DNA from: Luteococcus peritonei
GTDB taxonomy: Bacteria; Actinomycetota; Actinomycetes; Propionibacteriales; Propionibacteriaceae
Assembly: GCF_039526385.1 (NCBI RefSeq)
Contig: NZ_BAAAIX010000028.1
Location: forward strand, 1 to 64,000
DNA length: 64,000 nt
Direction of reading: 5' to 3'
This document shows positions 16,437 to 25,089 of this stretch, in pieces. A program made the position numbers and the translations under genes. Every line of letters starts with the position of its first letter. Within the stretch, counting starts at the first letter, position 1. The notes under the pieces are model-generated. The model searched no databases. It was not told the origin of the DNA and saw only the letters and a list, made by a program, of their open reading frames with translations.

Positions 16437-17209
16437 GCGAGCAGGAGCAGGCACCGGCCAGCCGCGAGGAGCGCGCCGAGGCGGTGGAGGGACCGCTGGA
16501 GGCCCTGCTGCTGATGGCCGACGAACCGATGACCACCGAGACCCTGGCCGAGGCGGTGCAGGAGTCGGTGGAGGTGGTGGAGCTGGCCCTGACCACGCTG
16601 CGCGAGTTCTACGACCGCTCCCAGCGCGGCTTCGAGCTGCGCCGGGTGGGCGGCGGCTGGCGCTACTGGACCCGCGCCGAGCATGCCGAGCTGATCAGCG
16701 CCTGGGTGGTCTCCGGGCAGTCCAACAAGCTCTCGCAGGCGGCACTGGAGACGCTCAGCGTGATCGCCTACCTGCAGCCGATCAGCCGGGCCCGGGTCTC
16801 CGCGGTGCGCGGCGTCAACGTCGACGGCGTGGTGCGCACCCTGCTGGCCCGCGGCCTGGTCACCGAGGCCGGCGCCGACGAGCAGACCGGCGCCATGGTC
16901 TTCTCCACCACCGACTACTTCCTGGAGCGGATGGGGCTGGCCAGCCTCGACGAGCTGCCGCCGCTGGCACCGCACCTGCCCGATGCCTCCGCCCTGGAGG
17001 CCGAGCTGGCCGACCTGGTCACCGCACCCACCGAGCAGGGCGCCCCCACCGAGCAGACATCCGGGTCGGGACAGGCCGAAGTGCCCGGTGGGGCTGAGAG
17101 CCAGCAGTCAGCCGATGCCGCCGAGGGGTCAAGTCCGGATACGGTGGAGGACGATGCCGCCGACGACCACGTCGCGGCCGAGGACGAGGACGACAGCACG
17201 CATGACTGA
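16433..17209 (+). CDS. scpB: Segregation and condensation protein B
   Basis: 258 residues. Two winged-helix domains (about 15-180) match ScpB: EALLLMADEPMTTETLAEAV at the start and QAALETLSVIAYLQPISRA in the middle, a stretch near-universal in the family. It dimerises and binds the ScpA linker. The last about 75 residues are an acidic, Ser/Thr-rich extension. ATGA overlap with scpA and 8-nt overlap with rluB. Confidence 0.95.
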   Translation: MSEQEQAPASREERAEAVEGPLEALLLMADEPMTTETLAEAVQESVEVVELALTTLREFYDRSQRGFELRRVGGGWRYWTRAEHAELISAWVVSGQSNKLSQAALETLSVIAYLQPISRARVSAVRGVNVDGVVRTLLARGLVTEAGADEQTGAMVFSTTDYFLERMGLASLDELPPLAPHLPDASALEAELADLVTAPTEQGAPTEQTSGSGQAEVPGGAESQQSADAAEGSSPDTVEDDAADDHVAAEDEDDSTHD

Positions 17210-18056
17210 GCACGACGACCGTGAGGTCGACGAGAACATCGACCTGGAGCAGCACCGCCCCGAGCAGGCGGAGCCCGAGGAGACGGCCCGCGAGGACCGC
17301 CCCGAGGCCGAGGACGAGCCCGAGCTGGTGCGGCTGCAGAAGGTGCTGGCCGCGGCCGGCATCGCCTCGCGTCGCCATGCCGAGGCGATGATCGCCGGAG
17401 GTCGCGTCGAGGTCAACGGCGCCCTGGTGACCGAGCAGGGTCTGCGCGTGGACCCGCAGCGCGACACCATCCGCGTCGACGGGATGCGGATCCCGCCGCC
17501 CCGTCGCCACGCCTACCTGGTGGTGAACAAGCCCCGCGGCGTCGTCTCCACCATGGAGGACCCGGAGGGCCGCCCCACGCTGGGCGACATCCAGTTCGAC
17601 AAGACCAGCTGGCAGCAGCTGCGCCTGTTCCACGTCGGTCGGCTGGACACCGACACCGAGGGCCTGATCATCCTCACCAATGACGGGGAGTTCGCCCACC
17701 GCATGGCGCACCCCAAGTACAAGGTGCCCAAGACCTACCTGGCCGAGGTGGAGGGCCTGCTGGACAACAAGACCCTGCGTCGCCTCGAGAAGGGCCTGCG
17801 CCTGGACGACGGCCCGGTGAAGCCGGACAAGGTCAAGCTGGTGATGCGCTCCGAGACCCGCTCGCTGGTGGAGATCACCCTGCACGAGGGCCGCAACCGC
17901 ATCGTGCGCCGCATGATGGACTCCGTCGCCCACCCGGTGCGCAAGCTGAGCCGCACCGCCATCGGCCCGGTGCGCCTGGGCCAGCTGCCGATCGGCGAGG
18001 CCCGCGAGCTCACCCGCGACGAGATGGGCGTCCTGCTCGACCTGGTGAAGATGTGA
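17202..18056 (+). CDS. rluB: 23S rRNA pseudouridine synthase RluB
   Basis: 284 residues. A 45-residue acidic N-terminus is followed by an S4 domain (RLQKVLAAAGIASRRHAE) and the RsuA/RluB catalytic domain with GRLDTDTEGLI, whose first Asp is the catalytic residue. The enzyme converts a uridine of helix 80-93 region 23S rRNA (U2605 in E. coli) to pseudouridine. Position after scpAB matches Rv1711. The next gene begins 1 nt after its stop. Confidence 0.93.
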   Translation: MTEHDDREVDENIDLEQHRPEQAEPEETAREDRPEAEDEPELVRLQKVLAAAGIASRRHAEAMIAGGRVEVNGALVTEQGLRVDPQRDTIRVDGMRIPPPRRHAYLVVNKPRGVVSTMEDPEGRPTLGDIQFDKTSWQQLRLFHVGRLDTDTEGLIILTNDGEFAHRMAHPKYKVPKTYLAEVEGLLDNKTLRRLEKGLRLDDGPVKPDKVKLVMRSETRSLVEITLHEGRNRIVRRMMDSVAHPVRKLSRTAIGPVRLGQLPIGEARELTRDEMGVLLDLVKM

Positions 18057-18057
18057 G

Positions 18058-19563
18058 ATGAGGCGCGTCCGGGGCCTGGAGACCGAGTACGGGCTCCAGG
18101 TGCGCGTCGAGACGGCCGGTCTGCCCGAGGGGCGGGCCGGCCGCTCTGCTGGTTGGCGCCGGTTGGGCTCCGACGAGGCCGCCCACCTGCTCTTCGCGCC
18201 CGTGGTGGAGGCCAATGCGGCCACCAATGTCTACCTGCGCAACGGCGGGCGGCTCTACCTGGACGTGGGTTCCCACCCCGAGTACGCCACCGCCGAGTGC
18301 TCCAGCCTGACCGAGCTGCTGGCCCAGGACCGCGCCGGTGACCTGGTGCTGGACCGGCTGGCCGAGCGGGCCGAGCAGGCCCTGACTGCGGAAGGCCGCC
18401 AGGCCCGGGTCTCGGTCTTCAAGAACAACGTTGACTCCCATGCCAACTCCTACGGCAGCCACGAGAACTACCAGGTCTCCCGCACGGTGGCCGGGGGAGA
18501 GCTGGAGGACCTGGTGGGCCACCTCACCGCCTTCCTGGTCACCCGGCAGCTGGTCTGCGGGGCGGGCCACTGGAGCCGCGACCGGATGGGCGTGGGGTGC
18601 TTCCTGGTCTCGCAGCGCGCCGAGCACATGTGGGACCCGATGGGATCGGCCACCACCCGCAGCCGCCCCATGGTCAACACCCGCGACGAGCCGCACGCCG
18701 ATGCCGAGCGCTTCCGTCGCCTCCACGTGATCGTGGGGGACTCCACCATGCTGGAGCCCACCACGCTGGTCAGGATCGGTGCCACCGAGCTGGTGCTGCG
18801 CGTGCTGGAGTCGGGCCGGCGGCTGGACCACCTGGTGGTGCGCGAGCCGGGCCGGGTGATCCGCGAGGTGGCGGCCGACATCACCGGACGCACCCCGGTC
18901 ACCAGCGACGGGATGGCCGCCGTCGCGGTGCAGCGGCACTGCTGGGAACTGGCCGCCGAGCACGCCGACGACGAGGAGCTGCGCGAGGCGCACCGGCTGT
19001 GGGGGCGGGTGCTGGAGGCCATCGAGGACCAGGCGCTGGAACGCGTCGAGCGCGAGGTGGACTGGGTGGCCAAGCGGCGCCTGCTGCTGGCCCAGGCCGA
19101 ACGTCACCGGATGCGCCCCGACGATCCCCGGCTGGCCCAGCTCGACCTGGCCTGGCACGACGTGCGGGCCGGGCGCGGGCTGGCCCGGGTCGCCGAGGCC
19201 CGCGGCCAGGTGGAGCGCTGTTTGACCGACGGCGCGGCAGAGGTGGCCGTCGACCGGCCACCGGCCACCACCAGGGCGGTGCTCCGCTCCCGTTTCGTCG
19301 AGGCGGCCCAGCGCCACCGACGCAGCTTCGGGGTGGACTGGATGCGCTTCTCCTGCCACGACCTGGAGCACGGCACCGTCGTCGTGCCCGATCCGCTCGC
19401 CACCACCGACCAGGCCGTCGACGAGCTGCTGGAACGGATGGCCACCGAGCCCCGGGCGGCAGGATCGGCCAGCTTCCGCAGCTCGCGGGGGCCCGGCGCC
19501 TCCCACGGTGGCGGCGCTCCGGGCGCCTCGGGGAGCTTCGGGGGCTCCGTGCCCATCGGGTAG
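18058..19563 (+). CDS. pafA: Pup-protein ligase PafA
   Basis: 501 residues; ATP-dependent ligase that joins the C-terminal Glu of Pup to substrate lysines. Carboxylate-amine/glutamine-synthetase-like fold: LETEYG at the N-terminus, LDVGSHPEYATAEC, FKNNVDSHANSYGSHENY and NTRDEPHADAERFRRLHV are all family hallmarks. It lacks the long insertion loop that marks the depupylase Dop, and the SHPEYATAEC form is that of PafA. A Ser/Gly-rich tail of about 40 residues is extra. It directly follows rluB rather than a proteasome operon; no dop, pup, prcBA or arc gene is in the window. The stop TAG forms part of the next promoter's -10 box. Confidence 0.92.
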   Translation: MRRVRGLETEYGLQVRVETAGLPEGRAGRSAGWRRLGSDEAAHLLFAPVVEANAATNVYLRNGGRLYLDVGSHPEYATAECSSLTELLAQDRAGDLVLDRLAERAEQALTAEGRQARVSVFKNNVDSHANSYGSHENYQVSRTVAGGELEDLVGHLTAFLVTRQLVCGAGHWSRDRMGVGCFLVSQRAEHMWDPMGSATTRSRPMVNTRDEPHADAERFRRLHVIVGDSTMLEPTTLVRIGATELVLRVLESGRRLDHLVVREPGRVIREVAADITGRTPVTSDGMAAVAVQRHCWELAAEHADDEELREAHRLWGRVLEAIEDQALERVEREVDWVAKRRLLLAQAERHRMRPDDPRLAQLDLAWHDVRAGRGLARVAEARGQVERCLTDGAAEVAVDRPPATTRAVLRSRFVEAAQRHRRSFGVDWMRFSCHDLEHGTVVVPDPLATTDQAVDELLERMATEPRAAGSASFRSSRGPGASHGGGAPGASGSFGGSVPIG

Positions 19564-19566
19564 CCT
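19561..19566 (+). promoter_or_regulatory. -10 box TAGCCT, overlapping the pafA stop codon
   Basis: TAGCCT begins with the TAG stop of pafA and ends 7 nt before GTG 19574. Confidence 0.6.
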
Positions 19567-19573
19567 CGGGCCC

Positions 19574-20650
19574 GTGCACAAGACCCTGAACCTGACCCCC
19601 CGACGGATCGCCGGCTCCCTGCTGGCCCTCGCGCTGGCCGGCTCGCTGACCGCCTGCGGCAACGACGAGACCGAGGTGAGCACCAGCGTCAGCCCGGCCG
19701 CCAGTGCCTCTCAGCAGGCCAGCCAGGCCGCCAGCAGTCCCGCGGCGAGCGCCTCGCCCAGCGCTGCCGCCACCCCCACCGTCAAGCCCACCGTGGTGAA
19801 GAACCTGGACGCCGTCACCGTGACCCCGACCACCGTCGGCAAGGCGCCCACCATCACCGCCAAGTGGCCGATCGCCATCGAGAAGACCGCCGTCAAGGTG
19901 CTCACCCCCGGCACCGGGCAGACCGTGGCCAAGGGATCCAGCGTCGAGGTCAACTACCAGGGTGTCAACGCCCGCACCGGCAAGGCCTTCGACGGTTCCT
20001 TCACCGACCAGTTCGGCCACAAGCAGCCCGCCAGCTTCTCGCTGCAGCAGGTGGTGCCCGGCTTCACCAAGGCCATCGAGGGCCAGAAGGTGGGCAGCCG
20101 CGTCCTGGTGATGATGACCTCCGAGGACGGCTACGCCGACGGCAATCCGCAGGCCGGCATCCTCAAGGGCGACAACCTTGTCTTCGTGATCGACATCCTC
20201 TCCGCCCCCTACACCAAGGCCACCGGCACCGCCGTCGCGCCGAAGGCGGGCCTGCCCACGGTCAAGGACGACGCCAAGGGCTTCCCCGTGGTCACCGTCC
20301 CGAAGACCGCCGCCCCCACCACGCTGACCGTGCAGCCGCTCATCAAGGGCGCCAGCAGCCGCAAGGTGGCCGCCACCGATGCCGTGACCGTCAACTACCG
20401 CGCCTATGCGTGGAAGGACGGCAAGCTGCTGGCCGACGACTACCCGACCGGTCCCGAGACCGCCCTGCTCTCCCAGCTGCAGCCGTCCTGGCAGAAGGGC
20501 CTGGTGAACCAGCCGGTCGGCAGCCGGGTGCTGATCGTCTCACCGCCCGCCGATGCCTACGGTGCTGCCGGCAACGACAAGGTGCCCGCCAACACCACCG
20601 CGGTCTTCGTGGTGGACGTGCTCTACGCCCAGCAGGGCGCGCAGCAGTGA
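19574..20650 (+). CDS. Secreted lipoprotein with two FKBP-type peptidyl-prolyl isomerase domains
   Basis: 358 residues. Signal LALALAGSLTAC ends in a lipobox Cys, so it is anchored on the outer face of the membrane. A Ser/Ala/Pro/Val linker follows. Two FKBP-like domains: about 110-215 (VEVNYQGV, DGSFTDQFG, VVPGFTKAIEGQKVGSRVLV) and about 250-355 (VTVNYRAY, WQKGLVNQPVGSRVLIV). The second lacks some active-site aromatic residues and may be structural. Family members fold exported proteins by proline isomerisation. An FKBP gene between pafA and pafB is common in actinobacteria. Confidence 0.92.
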   Translation: MHKTLNLTPRRIAGSLLALALAGSLTACGNDETEVSTSVSPAASASQQASQAASSPAASASPSAAATPTVKPTVVKNLDAVTVTPTTVGKAPTITAKWPIAIEKTAVKVLTPGTGQTVAKGSSVEVNYQGVNARTGKAFDGSFTDQFGHKQPASFSLQQVVPGFTKAIEGQKVGSRVLVMMTSEDGYADGNPQAGILKGDNLVFVIDILSAPYTKATGTAVAPKAGLPTVKDDAKGFPVVTVPKTAAPTTLTVQPLIKGASSRKVAATDAVTVNYRAYAWKDGKLLADDYPTGPETALLSQLQPSWQKGLVNQPVGSRVLIVSPPADAYGAAGNDKVPANTTAVFVVDVLYAQQGAQQ

Positions 20651-20666
20651 GCTGAAGCAGGCCTCG

Positions 20667-20702
20667 CGAGGGCTCGTCGGGATGCTTCCCGACGGGCCCT
20701 CG
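20667..20702. terminator. 16-bp hairpin between FKBP gene and gluQ
   Basis: Stem 20667-20682 with 20687-20702, one G-U pair, TGCT loop; no T tract. Lies between convergent genes and can serve both. Confidence 0.7.
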
Positions 20703-20714
20703 GCGCGTCCGGGC

Positions 20715-21620
20715 TCAGACCACCCAAGGGGTCCACACCGGACCGGCCTCCAGCTGGCCGGGACGGAGCGCGGCCAGCACCTGCTCGGCGCGGTCGGCCT
20801 CCGGCAGCCCGGCGGAGCGGCAGAGCAGCCGCAGCACATCGCCGCTGGTCATGCCCTGCGCCGCCAGGTCGGCCAGGGTGACCGCCCCGTCGCGCTTGGC
20901 CAGTCGCTGGCCCTGCTGGTTCAGCGCCAGCGAGACGTGCACGTAGTCGGGCACCGCGAAGCCCAGCCGACTGGTCAGCCAGGCCTGGCGCGGGGAGGAG
21001 TCCAGCAGGTCGTCGCCGCGCACCACCTGCCCGATTCCCTGCAGCCCGTCGTCCACCACCACCGCCAGGTTGTAGGCGGGGGTGCCGTCGGCGCGGAAGA
21101 GCACGAAGTCGTCCACCGGCCCCGCCACCAGGCCGGCGTGGCGGTCGTGGACACTGAACCGCTCGACGTCGGCGCGCAGCCGCAACGCCGGGGCCCGCTC
21201 GGAGCGGCGACGGGCGCGCTCGGCCTGGGACAGGTCGCGGCAGGTGCCGGGATAGGGCCGCCACTGCGGCGCTCCCGGCCCGCCGTTGGGAGCCTGCGAC
21301 GCCTCGGCGATCTCTCGTCGGGTGCAGAAGCACTCGTAGGTCTCCAGGCCGGCCGCGGCCTCGCGGTAGAGCTCCAGCCGCTCGGACTGGCGCACCACCT
21401 CGCCGTCCCAGTCCAGACCCAGCGCAGCGAGGTCGTCGAGCTGGCGGGCGGCCACCTCAGGGGCCGCCGCCACCCGCTGCTGGTCCAGGTCCTCGATCCG
21501 CAGCAGGAAGCCCCGGCCCTCGCTGCGCGCGAAGAGCCAGGCCAGCAGGGCGGTGCGCAGGTTGCCCAGGTGCAGGTCGCTGGTGGGGGAGGGCGCGAAA
21601 CGGCCGGCGGCAGGAGTCAC
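20715..21620 (-). CDS. gluQ: Glutamyl-Q tRNA(Asp) synthetase
   Basis: 301 residues. A truncated GluRS paralogue lacking the anticodon-binding domain: FAPSPTSDLHLGN carries the HIGH-like motif, LAKRDGAVTL the KMSKS-like motif, and CFC with YPGTC gives the zinc ligands. It charges the queuosine base of tRNA-Asp with glutamate. GTG 21620 places the start just before the catalytic fold. GAGGAT on the minus strand ends 6 nt upstream and suggests a leaderless message. It splits the usual pafA-FKBP-pafBC order. Confidence 0.93.
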   Translation of the reverse strand: MTPAAGRFAPSPTSDLHLGNLRTALLAWLFARSEGRGFLLRIEDLDQQRVAAAPEVAARQLDDLAALGLDWDGEVVRQSERLELYREAAAGLETYECFCTRREIAEASQAPNGGPGAPQWRPYPGTCRDLSQAERARRRSERAPALRLRADVERFSVHDRHAGLVAGPVDDFVLFRADGTPAYNLAVVVDDGLQGIGQVVRGDDLLDSSPRQAWLTSRLGFAVPDYVHVSLALNQQGQRLAKRDGAVTLADLAAQGMTSGDVLRLLCRSAGLPEADRAEQVLAALRPGQLEAGPVWTPWVV

Positions 21621-21718
21621 GCCCCCATCCTCGCGCACCGCGCGGACCCGCCGTCGCGCGCCGCACGGCCGGCGACCCGCCACGCCCCCTGATTCGCCCA
21701 CCTGTTCGACCGCGCTGG

Positions 21719-21724
21719 TAGCCT
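21719..21724 (+). promoter_or_regulatory. -10 box TAGCCT upstream of pafB
   Basis: TAGCCT lies 43 nt before ATG 21768 and predicts a short leader; a GGAAGG ribosome-binding site at 21757-21762 serves the start. Confidence 0.5.
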
Positions 21725-21767
21725 CGGGCCTGCCCGTACATGACGGCAACCATTCCGGAAGGTCCCC

Positions 21768-22751
21768 ATGGCGCCCCGCAAGTCAGAACGCATCGTGAAC
21801 CTCACGATCTGCCTGCTGTCGGCCCGTCGATTCCTGCCCAAGGAACAGATCCGCGAGATCGTCGAGGGGTATGCCGGCATGAACGACGCCGCCTTCGAGC
21901 GCACCTTCGAGCGGGACAAGGACGAGCTGCGGGCGATGGGCGTGCCGGTGGAGACCGGCCACAACGAGGCCCTCTTCGACGACGAGCCCGGATATCGGAT
22001 CCGTCGTGCGGACTTCGAGTTCCCCCCGGTGGACTTCAGCCCCGAGGAGGCCACCGCCCTCGCGGCCGCCGCCCGGGTCTGGCAGCAGGCCAGCGTCGCC
22101 GAGCAGACCGTCAACGCGCTGGCCAAGCTGCGCGCCGCCGGGGTCGAGCCGGACACGGATCGGTTGGCCGCCCTGGAGCCCAGCGTGAGTGCGGCCGAGC
22201 CCGCCTTCGAGGCGATCTGGCAGGCCACCCTGCAGCGTCGCCGGGTGAGCTTCCGCTACCGCCGCGGTGATGCCGTGCGCACCCTCGAGCCGTGGAGCGT
22301 CACCTGGCGCAAGGGTGCCTGGTACGTGATCGGCCAGGACGTGGACAAGGGCGAGCCGCGGATGTTCAAGATGTCGCGGATCACGAGTGAACCGGTGCTG
22401 GCGGACCGCCGCGAGGCCTACGAGGTGCCGCAGGTGGACCTGGCCGAGCTGGCCCGCCGCCTGGAGCCCTCCGGCCCCGATTCCACCGCCCTGCTGGCCG
22501 TCCTCGACGGCCACGCCCCCTCGTTGACCCGTCGCGGCACCGAGGAGCAGACCGAGCTGCCGCTACCGGGCGGCTACCGCGCCTGGCGGGTGCCCTATGC
22601 CAGCCGGGGCGACCTGGCCGGCGAGATCTGCGCCGCCGGGGCCGATGTCCTGGTGCTGGAACCTCGCCAGCTGCGCGAGCAGGTGACGGCCCAGCTGCAG
22701 GCCGTCGTCGACGCCCACCCCGTCGCCGCCGATCCCGAGGAGGGACGATGA
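21768..22751 (+). CDS. pafB: PafB, WYL-domain transcription regulator subunit
   Basis: 327 residues. N-terminal winged helix-turn-helix (KSERIVNLTICLLSARRFLPK) then a WYL domain (about 140-220) with WSVTWRKGAWYVIGQD, and a C-terminal WCX region. With PafC it forms the PafBC heterodimer, which activates DNA-damage genes independently of LexA/RecA in mycobacteria. The WYL domain is thought to sense a single-stranded DNA-like ligand. Strong GGAAGG ribosome-binding site; ATGA overlap with pafC. Confidence 0.94.
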   Translation: MAPRKSERIVNLTICLLSARRFLPKEQIREIVEGYAGMNDAAFERTFERDKDELRAMGVPVETGHNEALFDDEPGYRIRRADFEFPPVDFSPEEATALAAAARVWQQASVAEQTVNALAKLRAAGVEPDTDRLAALEPSVSAAEPAFEAIWQATLQRRRVSFRYRRGDAVRTLEPWSVTWRKGAWYVIGQDVDKGEPRMFKMSRITSEPVLADRREAYEVPQVDLAELARRLEPSGPDSTALLAVLDGHAPSLTRRGTEEQTELPLPGGYRAWRVPYASRGDLAGEICAAGADVLVLEPRQLREQVTAQLQAVVDAHPVAADPEEGR

Positions 22752-23725
22752 GCACCTCGAGCGAGCAGGTGAACCGGCTGCTGGCCCTGGTGCCCTATCT
22801 GCAGGCCCATCCCGGCATCCCGGTGGCCACCGCCGCCCAGGCCTTCGGCATCACCGAGGCACAGCTGATGAAGGACCTGCGGGTCGCCTGGATGTGCGGC
22901 CTGCCCGGCGGCCTGCCGGGCGACCTGATCGAGATCGACATGGACGCGGCGCAGGAGTCCGGCACCATCCATTTGTCCAATGCCGACTATCTCTCCCGCC
23001 CGATGCGCTTCACCCTCGACGAGGTGATGAGCCTGGTGGTGGCGCTGCGCGCCGTCGCCGAGGTGGCCACCGGCGAGACCGCACGCGCCGTGGGCAGCGC
23101 GCTGGCCAAGCTGGAGGCGCTCACCAGCCAGGGCGAGGCCAGCCGGGTGGCGATCCGGGTGGCCAGCGGCAGCGAGCAGGTCCGCGAGCAGCTCACCAGC
23201 GCCATCGACCGGCACGCCCGGGTGAGGCTGGTCTACGACGGGCTGGCGCGCGGACGCACCTCCACCCCGGTGGTGGATCCCGTGCGCATCGACCTGGTGG
23301 ACGGGGCCGCCTACCTGCAGGCCTGGAGCCACGAGCGGGAGGCCTGGCGCACCTACAAGCTGGACCGGATCGCCGAGGCCACGGTGCTGGACGAGCCCGC
23401 CGCCGACCACGGCCCTGCCCCGCAGCCCAGCCCGGGCTGGTTCGAGGGCAGCGCGGTGGTGAGGCTGGAGCTGGACCCGGAGGCCCGCTGGGTGACCGAG
23501 TACTACCCGATGCGCAGCGTGAATCCTTGCGGAACCGACGATGACATCTGGGTGGCGGAGGTGCCGGTCGCCGACCCCTCCTGGCTGCGCGGCCTGCTGC
23601 TGCGCCTGGGTGGCCATGCCCGCGTCGTCGAGCCGGAACAGGCCGGGCGCGATGCCGTACGGGTGGCGCGCGAGGCGCTGGAGCTGAACCGCTCCTGGTT
23701 CGCTGACGACGCCCGGGAGGCGTGA
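22748..23725 (+). CDS. pafC: PafC, WYL-domain transcription regulator subunit
   Basis: 325 residues. Winged helix (NRLLALVPYLQAHPGIPVA) followed by FGITEAQLMKDLRVAWMCGL and a WYL domain with DGAAYLQAWSHEREAWRTYK. Partner of PafB in DNA-damage transcription. It ends 0 nt before a small membrane protein gene. Confidence 0.94.
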   Translation: MSTSSEQVNRLLALVPYLQAHPGIPVATAAQAFGITEAQLMKDLRVAWMCGLPGGLPGDLIEIDMDAAQESGTIHLSNADYLSRPMRFTLDEVMSLVVALRAVAEVATGETARAVGSALAKLEALTSQGEASRVAIRVASGSEQVREQLTSAIDRHARVRLVYDGLARGRTSTPVVDPVRIDLVDGAAYLQAWSHEREAWRTYKLDRIAEATVLDEPAADHGPAPQPSPGWFEGSAVVRLELDPEARWVTEYYPMRSVNPCGTDDDIWVAEVPVADPSWLRGLLLRLGGHARVVEPEQAGRDAVRVAREALELNRSWFADDAREA

Positions 23726-23920
23726 ATGGGCTGGCTGCTGCTGTGGTGCGGCATCGGCCTGCTCAACCTCGTGGTGCTGGCCGGCTGCCTGTGGAACCTG
23801 TGGCGCAAGGGGCGGGCCCTGGTGGCGGAACTGTCGGCCCAGGGCCGTACGCTGGGCGAGTTGTCCGAGCTGTTGGGACAAGTACAGTTGCAGTCGCGGT
23901 CCGACGACGGGCTGCGCTGA
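23726..23920 (+). CDS. Small single-pass membrane protein between pafC and tatA
   Basis: 64 residues. One N-terminal transmembrane helix (about 2-26, LLLWCGIGLLNLVVLAGCLW) followed by WRKGRALVAELSAQGRT and an amphipathic, Leu-rich tail. The gene starts immediately after the pafC stop and precedes tatA by 77 nt. Size and layout resemble a TatA/B-like or accessory membrane peptide, but there is no FG hinge motif, so I do not assign it to Tat. Unknown function. Confidence 0.7.
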   Translation: MGWLLLWCGIGLLNLVVLAGCLWNLWRKGRALVAELSAQGRTLGELSELLGQVQLQSRSDDGLR

Positions 23921-23997
23921 GCACCATCGCGGCGTCCGGGCGAGCGCACCGGACAGGCTGACCGGCCCACGGGCCGGTCCGAGACTTGGAGATAGAC

Positions 23998-24237
23998 ATG
24001 TTTGGACTTGGCTGGCAGGAACTGCTCATCGTCCTGGTGATCGCCGTGCTGCTCTTCGGCGGTACCCGACTGGCCGGCGTCGGCAAGGCCTCAGGTCGTG
24101 CCATCCGCGAGTTCAAGGAGGAGACCGCGGGTCTCAAGGAGGTCGGCAAGGCCCAGCCGCCGGCCACCACCGGCACCACGGCCCCGATCGCGGAGGACCT
24201 GCGTCGCGTCGACGAGGCCGACAAGCGCATCAACTGA
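23998..24237 (+). CDS. tatA: Sec-independent translocase subunit TatA
   Basis: 79 residues. An N-terminal membrane helix (ELLIVLVIAVLLFGGTRL) with the diagnostic FG hinge, then the amphipathic helix GVGKASGRAIREFKEETAG and a polar tail. Oligomers form the pore for folded Tat substrates. Start ATG 23998 is chosen for the GGAG at 23988-23991; a TTG 12 nt upstream is in frame but unlikely. Lies directly upstream of tatC. Confidence 0.95.
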   Translation: MFGLGWQELLIVLVIAVLLFGGTRLAGVGKASGRAIREFKEETAGLKEVGKAQPPATTGTTAPIAEDLRRVDEADKRIN

Positions 24238-24239
24238 CC

Positions 24240-25088
24240 GTGAGCACCACCGCCGAGGCGCGCCCCCGGGCGCGCAGGCTCTCCTGGCTGCACCCGCCGA
24301 AGCCGTCCGACGACGGGTCGATGGCCCTGGTGGACCACCTCAAGGAGCTCCGCTACCGCGTGATCGTCGCGGTGGCGGCCATCCTGGTGACGATGGTGGT
24401 CTGCCTGGTCTTCGGTGACCAGATCCTGACCATCGTGCTGCGGCCCTTCTACATCGCGATCGACACCTATCGGGCGGCCAACCCGGAGGCGAACGTGATC
24501 ATCTCGGCCGAGGGCCTGGAGTCACCGCTGCTGCTGCGGCTCAAGATCGCCCTCTACGCCGGTCTGATCATCAGCTGCCCGGTCTGGCTCTACCAGGTCT
24601 GGGCCTTCATCGCGCCCGGCCTGCTGCGCAACGAGAAGCGCTATGCGCTCGCCTTCCTGGGCAGCGGCATCCCGCTGTTCATCTCCGGGGTGCTGCTGGG
24701 CTACTGGATCTCTCCCAAGGGCTTCGCGGTGATGCTGGGCTTCACGCCCAACACCCCGGACCTGTGGAACATCCAGGAGGTCCAGAAGTTCCTCAACTTC
24801 GAGATGATGATGCTGATGGTCTTCGGCCTCAGCTTCCTGCTGCCGGTCATCCTGATCGCGCTCAACCTGGTGGGCGTGCTGAAGGGCGCCACGATGGGTC
24901 GCTTCCGGGTGGTCGCGATCTTCCTGTGCTTCGTCTTCGGCGCCGTGGCCACCCCGTCGACCGATCCCTTCAGCATGTGCGCCCTGGCTGCGCCGATGGC
25001 CCTGATGTACATCATCAGCGAGGTCATCTGCCGTGCCAACGACCGTCGTCGCGCCGCCCGCGGCGACGAGATCGTGCTCCCGGACTGA
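24240..25088 (+). CDS. tatC: Sec-independent translocase subunit TatC
   Basis: 282 residues with six predicted membrane helices. Family signatures: MALVDHLKELRYRV near the N-terminus, LYQVWAFIAPGLLRNEKR between helices, and FGAVATPSTDP before the last helices. TatC recognises the twin-arginine signal peptide. GTG start 2 nt after tatA. A tatB gene is not present next door, as is common in actinobacteria. Confidence 0.96.
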   Translation: MSTTAEARPRARRLSWLHPPKPSDDGSMALVDHLKELRYRVIVAVAAILVTMVVCLVFGDQILTIVLRPFYIAIDTYRAANPEANVIISAEGLESPLLLRLKIALYAGLIISCPVWLYQVWAFIAPGLLRNEKRYALAFLGSGIPLFISGVLLGYWISPKGFAVMLGFTPNTPDLWNIQEVQKFLNFEMMMLMVFGLSFLLPVILIALNLVGVLKGATMGRFRVVAIFLCFVFGAVATPSTDPFSMCALAAPMALMYIISEVICRANDRRRAARGDEIVLPD

Positions 25089-25089
25089 C

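Noticed and set aside
18058..19563. Dop (depupylase) as identity of the pafA gene
   Set aside because: Dop carries a long insertion loop near the N-terminus and an HAHPEY-type motif; this protein lacks the loop and reads SHPEYATAEC as in PafA.
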